Assembly (NCBI RefSeq): GCF_026788005.1
Contig: NZ_JABEPE010000001.1
Coordinates: 1 to 64,000, forward strand
Origin: Alteromonas sp. a30
GTDB lineage: Bacteria > Pseudomonadota > Gammaproteobacteria > Enterobacterales > Alteromonadaceae
Reading direction: 5' to 3'
Length of the DNA stretch: 64,000 bases
A program made the position numbers and the translations under genes. Below the pieces are notes generated by a model. It was not told the origin of the DNA. It saw nothing but the letters and a program-made list of their open reading frames with translations, and did no database searches. Of the stretch, positions 13,882 to 23,600 are shown piece after piece (the first letter of the stretch is position 1; each line of letters starts with the position of its first letter).

Positions 13882-15756
13882 ATGAAAAAATTATTATTAG
13901 CCATTGCCGTTAGTGCCGCATTAACGGCATGTAGCAATCCAAGTGCGCCAACATCTGAATCTTCTCAGCTCGCTTCAGAGCAATTAAGTGCGTCAGACGT
14001 TCTCACCCAAAAAGTCGATCAACATACGTTAACCTTTTTAAAGCAGCAGCCCGCGCTAGCTACGATGCTCGCCATTGATACTGAAACCGCCGGCGGCGAA
14101 TACAATCATGCGTTTCCCGGTTACAGCCAAAATGGCATGAATAAAACGCAAACTGCTATGAAAATAGCGTCAATGGAAGTGGCCGCCGTTGATACTTCAA
14201 CGTTAAATTCAAAAGAAAAAGCACATCAGCAAATTGTGTCGAATATTTTTGAATATTATGCAGGTTCAAGCACATTTAAGGGCGGATACATCGACACTTG
14301 GGCTGGCCACCTTCCCTACATAATTAACCAAATTTCTGGGCCATTAATTGACATCCCAAAGTTAATGCAGGTTCAGCAATCAGTAACCAGTAAAGAAGAA
14401 ATTCACGCCTATTTAACCCGTTTAAAAACAATGAATGTGTTTGTTAGTCAGGTTGTCGATAAATATCGTGAAGATATGAAAAACGGTGTTGTGCTTCCGA
14501 AAAAACTGCATCCTAAAACACTGGCTTTCTTCAATAACTTTTTGTCAGCCAAACCTGCGGAGCATGAATTAGTCAGAACTTTTGCAGAAAAGCTAAATAA
14601 TATTACGTCGTTATCTGACGAACAAAAGCAAGATTATATTCAACGAGCTGCTCGTCATGTTGAGAAGGTGGTTTATCCTGCGTATCAAAATGCAAAATTA
14701 GCAGTAGAAGCCAGCGAAAAGATAGCCAAAAATAGCGATGGCATTTGGTCTCAACCGGGTGGCAGTGAATTTTATCAGCACAGCATTCACTTCTTAGGAG
14801 ATTCAAATTACTCGCCCGAAAAAATTCACAATATCGGTTTAGCTGAAGTTGAACGCATTTCAAAAGCCATGGATGAAATTTTGAAAGCCAATGGTTTGTA
14901 CGATGGGACCGTTGCAGCGCGTATGATAGAAATAGCGAAAATGCCAGAGCAGCTCTACGCCGATACTGATGAAGGCCGAAAAGCGTTGCTCAATAGTCTT
15001 AACGATAAAATCAAAACCATATTAACCAAAGCGCCCGAGTTCTACGGCACTGTGCCAACGCAAGATGTTGAAGTTCGCCGTATTCCTGCTGTTTCAGAAG
15101 CGGGCGAAGCCGGAGGCTTTTATACACCACCGTCATTGGACGGTAAACGTCCCGGTATTTATTGGATCAACCTGCGCGATATGGCTGCCGTTCCCAAATT
15201 TGGCTTAGATACCCTCACCTATCATGAGGCGGTGCCGGGCCACCATTTCCAAATTGCCCTGAATATGGCGCAACAAGATATTGGTTTGATGAGGCAAAAC
15301 GCGCCATACAACGCCTATGTTGAAGGTTGGGCCTTGTATTCAGAATATTTTGCTAGCGAAATGATGAAAATGTATGAAGGTAATCCATTTGGCGACCTTG
15401 GCCGTTTGCAAGCCGAGCTTTATCGCGCAGTACGTTTGGTTGTAGACACCGGACTGCATTTTAAGAAATGGACACGCGAACAAGCCATCGACTATTTCCA
15501 CACCACGACAGGTACATCGCTATCTGATGTGGTGCCAGAAGTTGAGCGTTATATGGCTTGGCCGGGTCAAGCACTGGGTTACAAGCTAGGTATGCTGAAA
15601 TTTGTTGAATTACAGCAAAAAGCGATTCAAGAATTAGGTGAGCATCTCGACTATCGCCAGTTTCATGATTTGATTTTGCTACAAGGTGCAAGACCAATGG
15701 CAATGGTAGAGAAAGACGTTAACGCATGGATTGCAGCAGAAAAAGCGAAAATCTAA
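13882..15756 (+). CDS. DUF885 lipoprotein, probable metallopeptidase-like protein
   Basis: The start chosen is ATG 13882 (AAGAGAG ribosome site), which gives a lipoprotein signal MKKLLLAIAVSAALTAC with Cys as lipidation site; an upstream in-frame ATG at 13834 would spoil it. The product has 624 residues. It carries the DUF885 hallmark motif HEAVPGHH (nt about 15224-15247) followed by NAYVEGWALYSEYFASEM, which together resemble a zinc-peptidase site with a downstream Glu. Length is normal for the family. It is likely surface- or periplasm-anchored. It is a single-gene unit with its own terminator. Confidence 0.85.
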   Translation: MKKLLLAIAVSAALTACSNPSAPTSESSQLASEQLSASDVLTQKVDQHTLTFLKQQPALATMLAIDTETAGGEYNHAFPGYSQNGMNKTQTAMKIASMEVAAVDTSTLNSKEKAHQQIVSNIFEYYAGSSTFKGGYIDTWAGHLPYIINQISGPLIDIPKLMQVQQSVTSKEEIHAYLTRLKTMNVFVSQVVDKYREDMKNGVVLPKKLHPKTLAFFNNFLSAKPAEHELVRTFAEKLNNITSLSDEQKQDYIQRAARHVEKVVYPAYQNAKLAVEASEKIAKNSDGIWSQPGGSEFYQHSIHFLGDSNYSPEKIHNIGLAEVERISKAMDEILKANGLYDGTVAARMIEIAKMPEQLYADTDEGRKALLNSLNDKIKTILTKAPEFYGTVPTQDVEVRRIPAVSEAGEAGGFYTPPSLDGKRPGIYWINLRDMAAVPKFGLDTLTYHEAVPGHHFQIALNMAQQDIGLMRQNAPYNAYVEGWALYSEYFASEMMKMYEGNPFGDLGRLQAELYRAVRLVVDTGLHFKKWTREQAIDYFHTTTGTSLSDVVPEVERYMAWPGQALGYKLGMLKFVELQQKAIQELGEHLDYRQFHDLILLQGARPMAMVEKDVNAWIAAEKAKI

Positions 15757-15772
15757 ACCGAGTCCCTAATGG

Positions 15773-15812
15773 AAGCCCGGAATCAGCGATTCATTTCGCT
15801 CCGGGCTTTTTT
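15773..15812 (+). terminator. Rho-independent terminator of the DUF885 gene
   Basis: AAGCCCGGA and CCGGGCTT form the base of a stem extended by AGCGA/TTCGCT, followed by a T6 run. It lies between convergent genes and may serve both. Confidence 0.85.
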
Positions 15813-15820
15813 CTGCTTAC

Positions 15821-18157
15821 CTAAAAACACTGCTTACCTAATTTAGCTTGAGCTAGCTCGTTATAAAAATTCGCTTTTTCGCTATTTTCTAAGTCGGGGT
15901 AGTCTCGGTACATATCGGCGAGTGAGCAAATCGCATCATCAAGTCCCGCTTTTAAGGCTTTGTTGTAAAATTCAATGGCCAATAAATGATTAGCATCCAC
16001 GCCTCGTCCATAGCGATAAGCATTAGCAACGTTGTAAAGTGAGAAACGATTACCAAGCTCTGCCGCTTGTTTGTATAACTGGAATGCTTGTTCTTTATCT
16101 TGTTCATAGTAATGACCATTAGAATACATGACACCTAAGTTATGTATCGCTTGATCATCTCCGCGTTTCGCTGCCGATTGATAAAGTTCAGCAGCTTTCT
16201 CGTAACTTTGCTCTACCCCCCAGCCGTTTTCGTATAACAAACCAAGATTGACATACGCTGCGAGGTTTTCCCCCCGAATCGCGGCTTCATAGTAATTTTT
16301 TGCTTTGGTATAATCTTTTTTAACGCCTAAACCCGCATCATAAAAACGACCAAGATTCGTCATGGCGGCGTAATCCCCTTTTTGGGCCGCTTTGCTGTAC
16401 CATTTAAAAGACTCGGTATAGTTTTCGAATTTAGATTCATACAAATAACCAAGCTCAAACATACAATCAACCGCGCCTTTTCCTGCGCCCAGTTTGTATA
16501 GTTCAACAGCTTTATCCAGATTCGATATTTGAGGAAGAGGACTGTGCTCATAAACGCCAGCGAGGTAACAGTACGCAACGTTATCTCCAACATCAATGGC
16601 TTGCTCTAAATAACGCATACCCGTTTCAACTGACACGCTATCGTTTGAATCCAAGTATAAACTTGCTAATTGTTTCAATGCAGTATGTGCCGCTTTTCCC
16701 TTTTGCTTAGAAGCTTTTACGTACCAAGACTTAGCTTGCTCAATGTCTTGAGAAAGGCCCAGCAATCCATTTTGATATAAAAAACCAACTTCTGTTTGAG
16801 CAAGATCGAAGCCTGCCTCAGCAGACTGAAAATAGAAATGTTTTGCTTTTTCTTCATCCTGCTCAACACCATTACCGTGGCGGTACAGTAACGCCATTTG
16901 GTAATAAATACGGTTATCTGCAACTCCCTCTTCAATTAACATCGATAGCAATTCAAATAGTTGTTTTGAGTGCCCCCCCGCTTGCAAAATGAAAGAAGCC
17001 CGTTTTATTGCATCCAGCCAATGTGGCTCATATTCCAGATTTTGCAAAATATCTCGTAAGACAGGAACGGCATTGGGATGCCCTAAAAGCTTTTTCACAA
17101 AGGGATAAAGGGAGGCGTTTTCTTGGGAAATAATATCTAATGTTTTTAAAATACGATCGACCTGAGGAAAGCCTTTTTCAAAATCAACGAGCGTGCTAAT
17201 CATCAACGCTTGTGATAGAAGTGCTTCGGGAAATCCATTTTCTGCGTCCAGTTCAATACTGCCCAGAATGACCGACGCCTCTTGATAACGCTCAAGTTTG
17301 ACATACGCCTCAACTAACAAGGCCGCTAAAATCGTACTGTTTTCATGGTACGGCTCAACTTTATCGACTACTTGTTGGTACTCTTGCTTCAACATTAAAT
17401 TTCTAGCAATGAAGGTGATTGAAGAAGGATCATTGCTCTCTAAAAAGCTCCTCATTGTAATGAGACTAACAGTTCTTAACGGAACGTTTGTTTGCATCCT
17501 TTGTTCATAGAAACGTTGCAACAAGTCCATATTTTCAAAGTGAAACAATTGAAATTTATTGGTCACTGAAGATAACGTGTGGAATTGGTAAATGAGGCGT
17601 TCGTTGTCGTCAATTTTGATTTCCATATCAAAGATGTACCACCCCCAAAATGATAACAAAGCGTAGGCTTCATCGACTTCGCTTAACTTAATCGCCGTCT
17701 CTGCTGTTAAGCCATCGCCACTTTGCAACATGGCGTAACTGATGGATAAAATTTCATCGCTCAAGCGGGCTTTTTCCGCTTCATTTTGGGCACATCCCCA
17801 GCGAATATATCGTGAAATTAACGACGCAGGATTCAGTGACTCCGCATCGTCTAACTCTTGCATTCGGTGAGCAGTACAATTACTGGGCGTCGAGTGAAAT
17901 TCAATTCTCGAAATAAGATCGCGGTAAGGGAGCACCTTATCATCAAGATCGGCATGATAATGCGTTTCAAGTAAAGTAAGCCCCTTTGCTTGCTTTGGAA
18001 GCGCCCTAGAATAGTTATTCTGTATTAACGTAAAATTTTGATTTGTATTTTCAGGTGCGCTTTGTTCATGGGAAACGGGCGGTGCAGCGCAGGCCATTAA
18101 CATTAAACTAGCAATGAAAGGAGAAATGGATTTAATTGGGGAAAATAGACAGTGCAA
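15821..18157 (-). CDS. Sel1-repeat (TPR-like) lipoprotein
   Basis: This 778-residue protein starts at TTG 18157 behind a strong AAGGA site. A lipoprotein signal ends in LMLMAC. From about residue 400 to 740 it has serial Sel1 repeats with the A-x-x-x-x-G-x-A pattern (YYQMALLYRHGNGVEQDEEK, NLGRFYDAGLGVKKDYTKA, NLGLLYENGWGVEQSYEKAA). The first 380 residues are helical without a clear family. Sel1 proteins are scaffolds for protein contacts. It is the second gene of a two-gene operon, 33 bases after another Sel1-like gene. Confidence 0.85.
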   Translation of the reverse strand: MHCLFSPIKSISPFIASLMLMACAAPPVSHEQSAPENTNQNFTLIQNNYSRALPKQAKGLTLLETHYHADLDDKVLPYRDLISRIEFHSTPSNCTAHRMQELDDAESLNPASLISRYIRWGCAQNEAEKARLSDEILSISYAMLQSGDGLTAETAIKLSEVDEAYALLSFWGWYIFDMEIKIDDNERLIYQFHTLSSVTNKFQLFHFENMDLLQRFYEQRMQTNVPLRTVSLITMRSFLESNDPSSITFIARNLMLKQEYQQVVDKVEPYHENSTILAALLVEAYVKLERYQEASVILGSIELDAENGFPEALLSQALMISTLVDFEKGFPQVDRILKTLDIISQENASLYPFVKKLLGHPNAVPVLRDILQNLEYEPHWLDAIKRASFILQAGGHSKQLFELLSMLIEEGVADNRIYYQMALLYRHGNGVEQDEEKAKHFYFQSAEAGFDLAQTEVGFLYQNGLLGLSQDIEQAKSWYVKASKQKGKAAHTALKQLASLYLDSNDSVSVETGMRYLEQAIDVGDNVAYCYLAGVYEHSPLPQISNLDKAVELYKLGAGKGAVDCMFELGYLYESKFENYTESFKWYSKAAQKGDYAAMTNLGRFYDAGLGVKKDYTKAKNYYEAAIRGENLAAYVNLGLLYENGWGVEQSYEKAAELYQSAAKRGDDQAIHNLGVMYSNGHYYEQDKEQAFQLYKQAAELGNRFSLYNVANAYRYGRGVDANHLLAIEFYNKALKAGLDDAICSLADMYRDYPDLENSEKANFYNELAQAKLGKQCF

Positions 18158-18190
18158 TGGAATTCCTTAAGGTTGACTTCGTGATTGACA

Positions 18191-19252
18191 TTAAGGTTGA
18201 TAAGTCGCGTATTTCAATGAGCCTAATAGCCCGCTTTCGATTCGTTTTTTCATTCCTTCAAAAAACGTTTCGCTGTCAGCTTTTATATCGTTATAGATGG
18301 CGGCTTGATGAGATCTAAACTGCTCTAGACGTTCTAAAAAACTATCAAGATCACGTTGAGCTTCCTCGCCGTTGCCTTCTTCTTTTAACAATTGGATTGC
18401 GCGTTCTTGCTCTTTTACCGCGTTATCAAAATCCCCAGTGGCGGCATAAGCAGCAGCCAGTGTGTCTACATATGGATAGGTTTCTCGATAACGTTCATCT
18501 TCAATCACGGAAAGCGCCAAATCTAACGCTTTTTGTGGACTACCAAACGGCAAATTTTCAGTGGTTGCTATGAACCACGCTGTATTATTTGTTGAGAATG
18601 GAAAGTTTTCATCGGCGTACTGGAACAGTAATTTTGATGCTCTTTCTATATTGATGTCGGTGCCAAATCCGTTTACGTAAATCGTCACCAGTTCCATTGG
18701 GGAAACATAACCTTTACCGGAATCATATGACTTTTCTAGTAACCATAAAGGGTTCGCCATACGCTGTTCAATGTTTTCTTCTAAAAAATATAAGGTAGCC
18801 AAATAGGCATCTGCCCCTGAATGACCTTTATCCGATAAGTCCACAATGCCTTTGTATCCCTTCTCTATGTCTTCATCGGTTGTGCCATAGCTAAATAACA
18901 TGATTTTACTCAACAGAAGCGGTTCTTCTAATACATGTCCTGCTCTTTGCATCCAATAGTAGCTTTCCTGAAGATGCCCTTCTTCACTGGAGTCAAAATA
19001 GAGGTAAGCAACACGCATCTGTGCATATACTCGGCCATTTTTAGCGAGTGCTAAACAGGATTCAAAAGCACTGTCTTCTACAGGGGTTTTAGCTTGATTA
19101 CACACTTCTAAATCGGTATCCCAATAAGGCTCTTGAAGTATGACTTGCTCCGAAGCGACTAACTCAGGTTCTTCAGTTGTTCCAATTAGCCAATAAACAA
19201 CCGAAAGCACAATTACCAAACCAACAATGTATTGCAGAATATTTTTAATCAA
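18191..19252 (-). CDS. Membrane-anchored Sel1/TPR-like protein
   Basis: This 353-residue protein has one N-terminal membrane helix (ILQYIVGLVIVLSVVYWLI). A periplasmic helical-repeat domain follows with degenerate Sel1/TPR units (AQMRVAYLYFDSSEEGHLQE, then ADAYLATLYFLEENIEQR and YVDTLAAAYAATGDFDNAVK, the last a classical TPR). It is co-transcribed with the larger Sel1 lipoprotein, so the two probably work together in the envelope. Specific role unknown. Confidence 0.75.
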   Translation of the reverse strand: MIKNILQYIVGLVIVLSVVYWLIGTTEEPELVASEQVILQEPYWDTDLEVCNQAKTPVEDSAFESCLALAKNGRVYAQMRVAYLYFDSSEEGHLQESYYWMQRAGHVLEEPLLLSKIMLFSYGTTDEDIEKGYKGIVDLSDKGHSGADAYLATLYFLEENIEQRMANPLWLLEKSYDSGKGYVSPMELVTIYVNGFGTDINIERASKLLFQYADENFPFSTNNTAWFIATTENLPFGSPQKALDLALSVIEDERYRETYPYVDTLAAAYAATGDFDNAVKEQERAIQLLKEEGNGEEAQRDLDSFLERLEQFRSHQAAIYNDIKADSETFFEGMKKRIESGLLGSLKYATYQP

Positions 19253-19381
19253 CGTAAATACCTTCTGATTCGTGCCTTCAATATCACTGATAGAGTAAAG
19301 ATTTTTCGAGAGTAAAACATGGTTAATGCGTCAAATGCCAAGTTTCTACGGTGAAGATTGTAAGAATTCATAACGTAGCAT

Positions 19382-19412
19382 AAAAAAGCAGCTCTATATT
19401 AAGCTGCTTTTT
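19382..19412 (-). terminator. Terminator after the chemoreceptor gene
   Basis: AAAAAAGCAGC (19382-19392) and GCTGCTTTTT (19403-19412) form the stem around a 10-base loop; on the minus strand the stem ends in a T run 26 bases after the chemoreceptor stop. Confidence 0.85.
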
Positions 19413-19437
19413 CAGTCTAACTCAAAAAAGACGTGTG

Positions 19438-20532
19438 TTAACTGATATTTTTATCGGCAAGCCTATCCAGTAAAACCACCACTTCTTCACTGGCTTTTTC
19501 CATCATATGCAACAGTTGTAAACACTCTTGTTTATTACCTTGTTCTATGGCCTTCATCGCTTCAGTACCATTTTTATGCACTGCTGCGTGAGGTTTGTCA
19601 ATCGCTCGGAACTCTTGAGTTTGACCATAACCATCGCGGCCCGTAGAGGTATACCAACGCCCTAAGCGGCATTGAGTATGATCTGCAAAGTCATCAATGT
19701 TCTTATTATTCATCCCTAAAATAAAGCCATAAACGTCTACTTTCCAGACAATATGATCCAGTTTTACCGTTTGAATAAAGGTTCGAATGGATGAGTGAGA
19801 AATAGTATTCTTCATTGAATGACAATGATCGATGATTGAATCAAAGTGGGTATTCAAATTCGATACGCCACTCGAAAGTGAATCATTATTACTCTTCAAA
19901 TCGTGAACTGAGCCAACCGCTTCTTTAGTGGAGTTTATGATACTAGACACTAAATCAGACACTTCACTGGCAGACTTGTTTGTTTCATTTGCTAAGGTTC
20001 GAACTTCGTCCGCGACCACGCTGAAGCCTCTGCCCGCTTCCCCTGCCCGCGCCGCTTCAATTGCGGCATTAAGTGCAAGTAAATTTGTTTGATCCGAAAT
20101 ACTGGTAATGGTGGTAACGAAAGTATTAATACTATCAGCCGTGTTGGAAAGTCCAGAAATACTGGATGTCATGCCTTCCATTTTATGGCTCATTCCCCCC
20201 ATTGAGTCCACAATTGCGCCTAGGGAATCTGATGAGGTATCGAATAGCTGATTGATTTCAGCAATGGCGCCATTTTCTCTTTCTATATCATTATATGAAT
20301 CAAGAACCGTTTGCCGTACTTTTTCCACTTGATGCAAAGACTCCACTACACATCTTACTAACTTGCTATCAAATGCGTCTTCCTGACTTTTTTCAAAACG
20401 GCGAATTTCATCCCTTAGCGCTACATTTTCTTGCTGAACGTGTTCTAGTTCATTCTCAAGTTCTTGTACACGCAGTTCCAATGTTTTGTTCTTGTCTGAT
20501 AAAACATTGTAAGTTGTGGTGAGTACAAACAT
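19438..20532 (-). CDS. Soluble chemoreceptor with C-terminal CZB zinc domain
   Basis: This 364-residue protein has no membrane segment. Residues 5-55 are a coiled coil ([20 protein letters not shown]). Residues about 80-230 are an MCP signalling domain with the conserved hairpin tip ([20 protein letters not shown] then [17 protein letters not shown]). Residues about 255-360 form a CZB domain with the ordered zinc ligands: His in DHIVWK, Cys in [10 protein letters not shown], His in KPHAAVH. CZB receptors sense zinc or, through the Cys, oxidants such as hypochlorite. The start has an AAGGA site. It is a single-gene unit. Confidence 0.9.
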   Translation of the reverse strand: MFVLTTTYNVLSDKNKTLELRVQELENELEHVQQENVALRDEIRRFEKSQEDAFDSKLVRCVVESLHQVEKVRQTVLDSYNDIERENGAIAEINQLFDTSSDSLGAIVDSMGGMSHKMEGMTSSISGLSNTADSINTFVTTITSISDQTNLLALNAAIEAARAGEAGRGFSVVADEVRTLANETNKSASEVSDLVSSIINSTKEAVGSVHDLKSNNDSLSSGVSNLNTHFDSIIDHCHSMKNTISHSSIRTFIQTVKLDHIVWKVDVYGFILGMNNKNIDDFADHTQCRLGRWYTSTGRDGYGQTQEFRAIDKPHAAVHKNGTEAMKAIEQGNKQECLQLLHMMEKASEEVVVLLDRLADKNIS

Positions 20533-20685
20533 TTTGTTCTCGTTCCTTTTGGTGGTAGGTCAGCGTAAAAAGTTATTTAACGATCTGTTTTATATGATTT
20601 TTTAAGTAAAATTTGGTTAGCGAATAAAGCTTAACCCGAACCACTTTATGCCCAAATTAATTCCATGTCTAATGCTATTTTTTCT

Positions 20686-23600
20686 TTATTTTCCGCTGTC
20701 TTTAGCCAATTTCTCACACAGGTTTAAGTCCACTTTGAAATTAGGCAACATTGGAATTTTATCGAAAATAACGATATGTTGAGGCAAGTGATCTTCAGGT
20801 AAATGAAGGCGTAATTCATCTAAAATATTTTGTTTGAGCGTGTGCTTTTCTTTTTTGCCTAACAGGGTGTTTGGCTCTATATAAGCAGTAATCGCGCTGT
20901 CTTGTTCAAGAAATTCACTGTTCTCTTTAGATTGAAGCAGAGCAACTTTTGCAACCGCCACTTGGGGCATGGCTTTTAATGTCATTTCAATTTCATCAAG
21001 CTCAATTCGGTTGCCATGTAACTTTATTTGATGATCAACTCGGCCACAATATTCTATCTGGCCATCATGCCTAACACGGCCTAAGTCAAATGTTCGGTAA
21101 AGACGCTGCTCCGGGTTAAATGGGCTCACGATGAAACTACGCCGAGTCAAATCAGGCTTGTTTAAATACCCTTTGGCGATACCAGCACCAGCAACATAAA
21201 TTTCTCCAATCGCGCCAGGTGGTAATAAATTATGGAATTCATCCATCACATAAAGCGCATTGTTGGCAATCGCTTTACCAATAGGTGCAATAGGACGAAT
21301 TGGCTCCAAGGCGTGAAGCATAGAATTACTTAATTCAATAGATTGCTCTTCTTGATCCCCTTCAACCAATGCGGTAGCAATTTGCAGCTGGTCATTTAGC
21401 ACATCAATAAGGTCATCAAAACTGGTTAACGGATTGATGGGAACCACTCTAAACACAGAAATTTTGCTATCAGAAAACTGGGAATACAGGATTCGTGTTT
21501 TAGAAACGAACGTTCTTCCTTGTAAAAACTGTTGTATTTGAATACTTTCCGTTGCTTCGCTAATTAACTGATGTTCTTCTTGCGTATAGTTTATGTGTTG
21601 AGGTTTGCCTCTCAAGGCGCGCGGAATATAACGATAATTAATGATATTTAAATCATTCTCCCCAACCAGTTCAAAGGCATCAGTATTTTGTACCAAGGCT
21701 TTTAAGAAAGCCGCTTTTAACATACTTTGCTGCATTAACCAGTTATAGCCTGAACGAGAAAAAAGATGCAGCGCTGCATGAAGCATTAAAGAAGTTGCCG
21801 GTCGAGAGCCTTCCAACGTGAATTGCCCTAGATCAAAACTCCCGATTTCCGCTTGATACTCAGCATGGGTTGTAACGGAATAAAGCCCCTGCGAATTTTT
21901 AAATAAACACAAGCTAATGCCTTGAGCGAGGTACAGTTGTTTATGCGCACAAAAGGTAATGGTATCCGCGTGTTCAATGCCTGCTAGCTTATAATGGTAA
22001 TCTTCAGAGAATACAAATGCCCCACCCCAAGCAGCGTCAACATGGAAGTGAATATGATTTTCGTTTGCGATGCTTGCCAGTTGTGGCAACGGATCAACCG
22101 TACCCGTTTCAGTTGCACCTGCGATACCAATCAAAGCAATAATAAACCTATTTTCTTGCTTACAGTGGGCAATGGTTTCAGCTAATTTTTGGGTATCTAT
22201 TCGCTGATGTTCATCTTGTTCAATGATCAATAAGTTATCTTCACCTAAACCAAGCAAACCAACCGTTTTACGTATGGAATAATGTGCGAGTCGAGAAACC
22301 AATATGACGGCTCTTGTGAAACCCAAGGATTGCATACAAGCAATTGCACCTTGCTTTTGAATTTGCTCTTTTGTGATCCCTTGGCGCATTAGTGCTTTAT
22401 TTCTGGCACTGTATAAGGCCATTACATTAGCCAGTGAACCGCCACTGGTAACAACACCAAACATGTGTGCAGGATTTTGAACGCGCTCAGCATAGTAGGA
22501 GTCTTCTTGCCTGAAGAACATTTTATGTAGCATTGCCATAAGCTGACGCTCCATAAATGTCAGCACTTTTGATGTTTCAATTTTGACTATGTTTTGGTTT
22601 GCTTGGGTAATAAATCGACTAAAATCAGACATGAAATCAGGCAATGCTGAGGTCATATGACCGATAAACTTCTTAGAGGATACATCGATCAAATAAGGGA
22701 ATAGCTCTTCTTTTATTTGTTCGATATAACTTGCATAATCTGCTGGCTGAGCGGGAATATCAACATCCATGAATTTGTGGATGAGATCTGCAACGGGGAC
22801 ATTTGGCATTGTAAAATGCTCGTCGTCTAGCCCGATACGAACAGGAACATCTCCCATGCTATTGCGGCGAGGTTTGAAGTATTTCATCACCCGCAGATGC
22901 TCAGGAAATGTTGCTTCGTAAAATGACACATCGGCACCACATTCGGTTGTGCCATAAAGATTGATTAAACGCGCTTTACCATCGAGTTTCGAATGGAATG
23001 CATCAACCACATTTTGGAACAATGGCTCACCACTGGTCACAACCAATTTAAGGGTTGATAAACTTTTTTTGTTACTTTTACGCAACAAGCCCAATAGTAA
23101 CGAGGGCAACAAGGTGAGTCGTTCTATCTCCCAACTCAGTAGCATGTCAGCGTCGTTAACTAATCCACCTTCTAATGCTTCATCCGGCAACATGCAAACT
23201 ATACCGCCGCATATAATAGGCTGTAATAGTTCGGCAATATGATCGACAAAACAAACACTTGTTGTTGCTCCAAATCGTGTCCCTGTTTTTGCTGGGAATT
23301 GGGATTGCATCCATATCAAACGGTTTGCCAAACTTCTGTGGGTACCCAAAACGCCTTTCGGCTGCCCTGTTGTTCCAGACGTATACACAACATAAGCCAG
23401 TTCACTGTTCATGGTTGTGCCAAGGTTTTCAGCGGATAAGGAATTTAATCGGACCTGTATCTGTGAACTGTCCCACTGTAATATTTTTAACGTTTGACTG
23501 TCGTTCAATCTATCTTGTAGCAAGCTTAAATGTGATTTCGCGGTTAACATCCAATCAACATTGGCATCTTGCAACATATAGTTTAAGCGTTCGCTGGGAT

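Noticed and set aside
20295-20522. Rightward frames opposite the chemoreceptor and the adenylation-decarboxylase genes
   Set aside because: Shadows of strongly supported leftward genes, without start signals or protein character.
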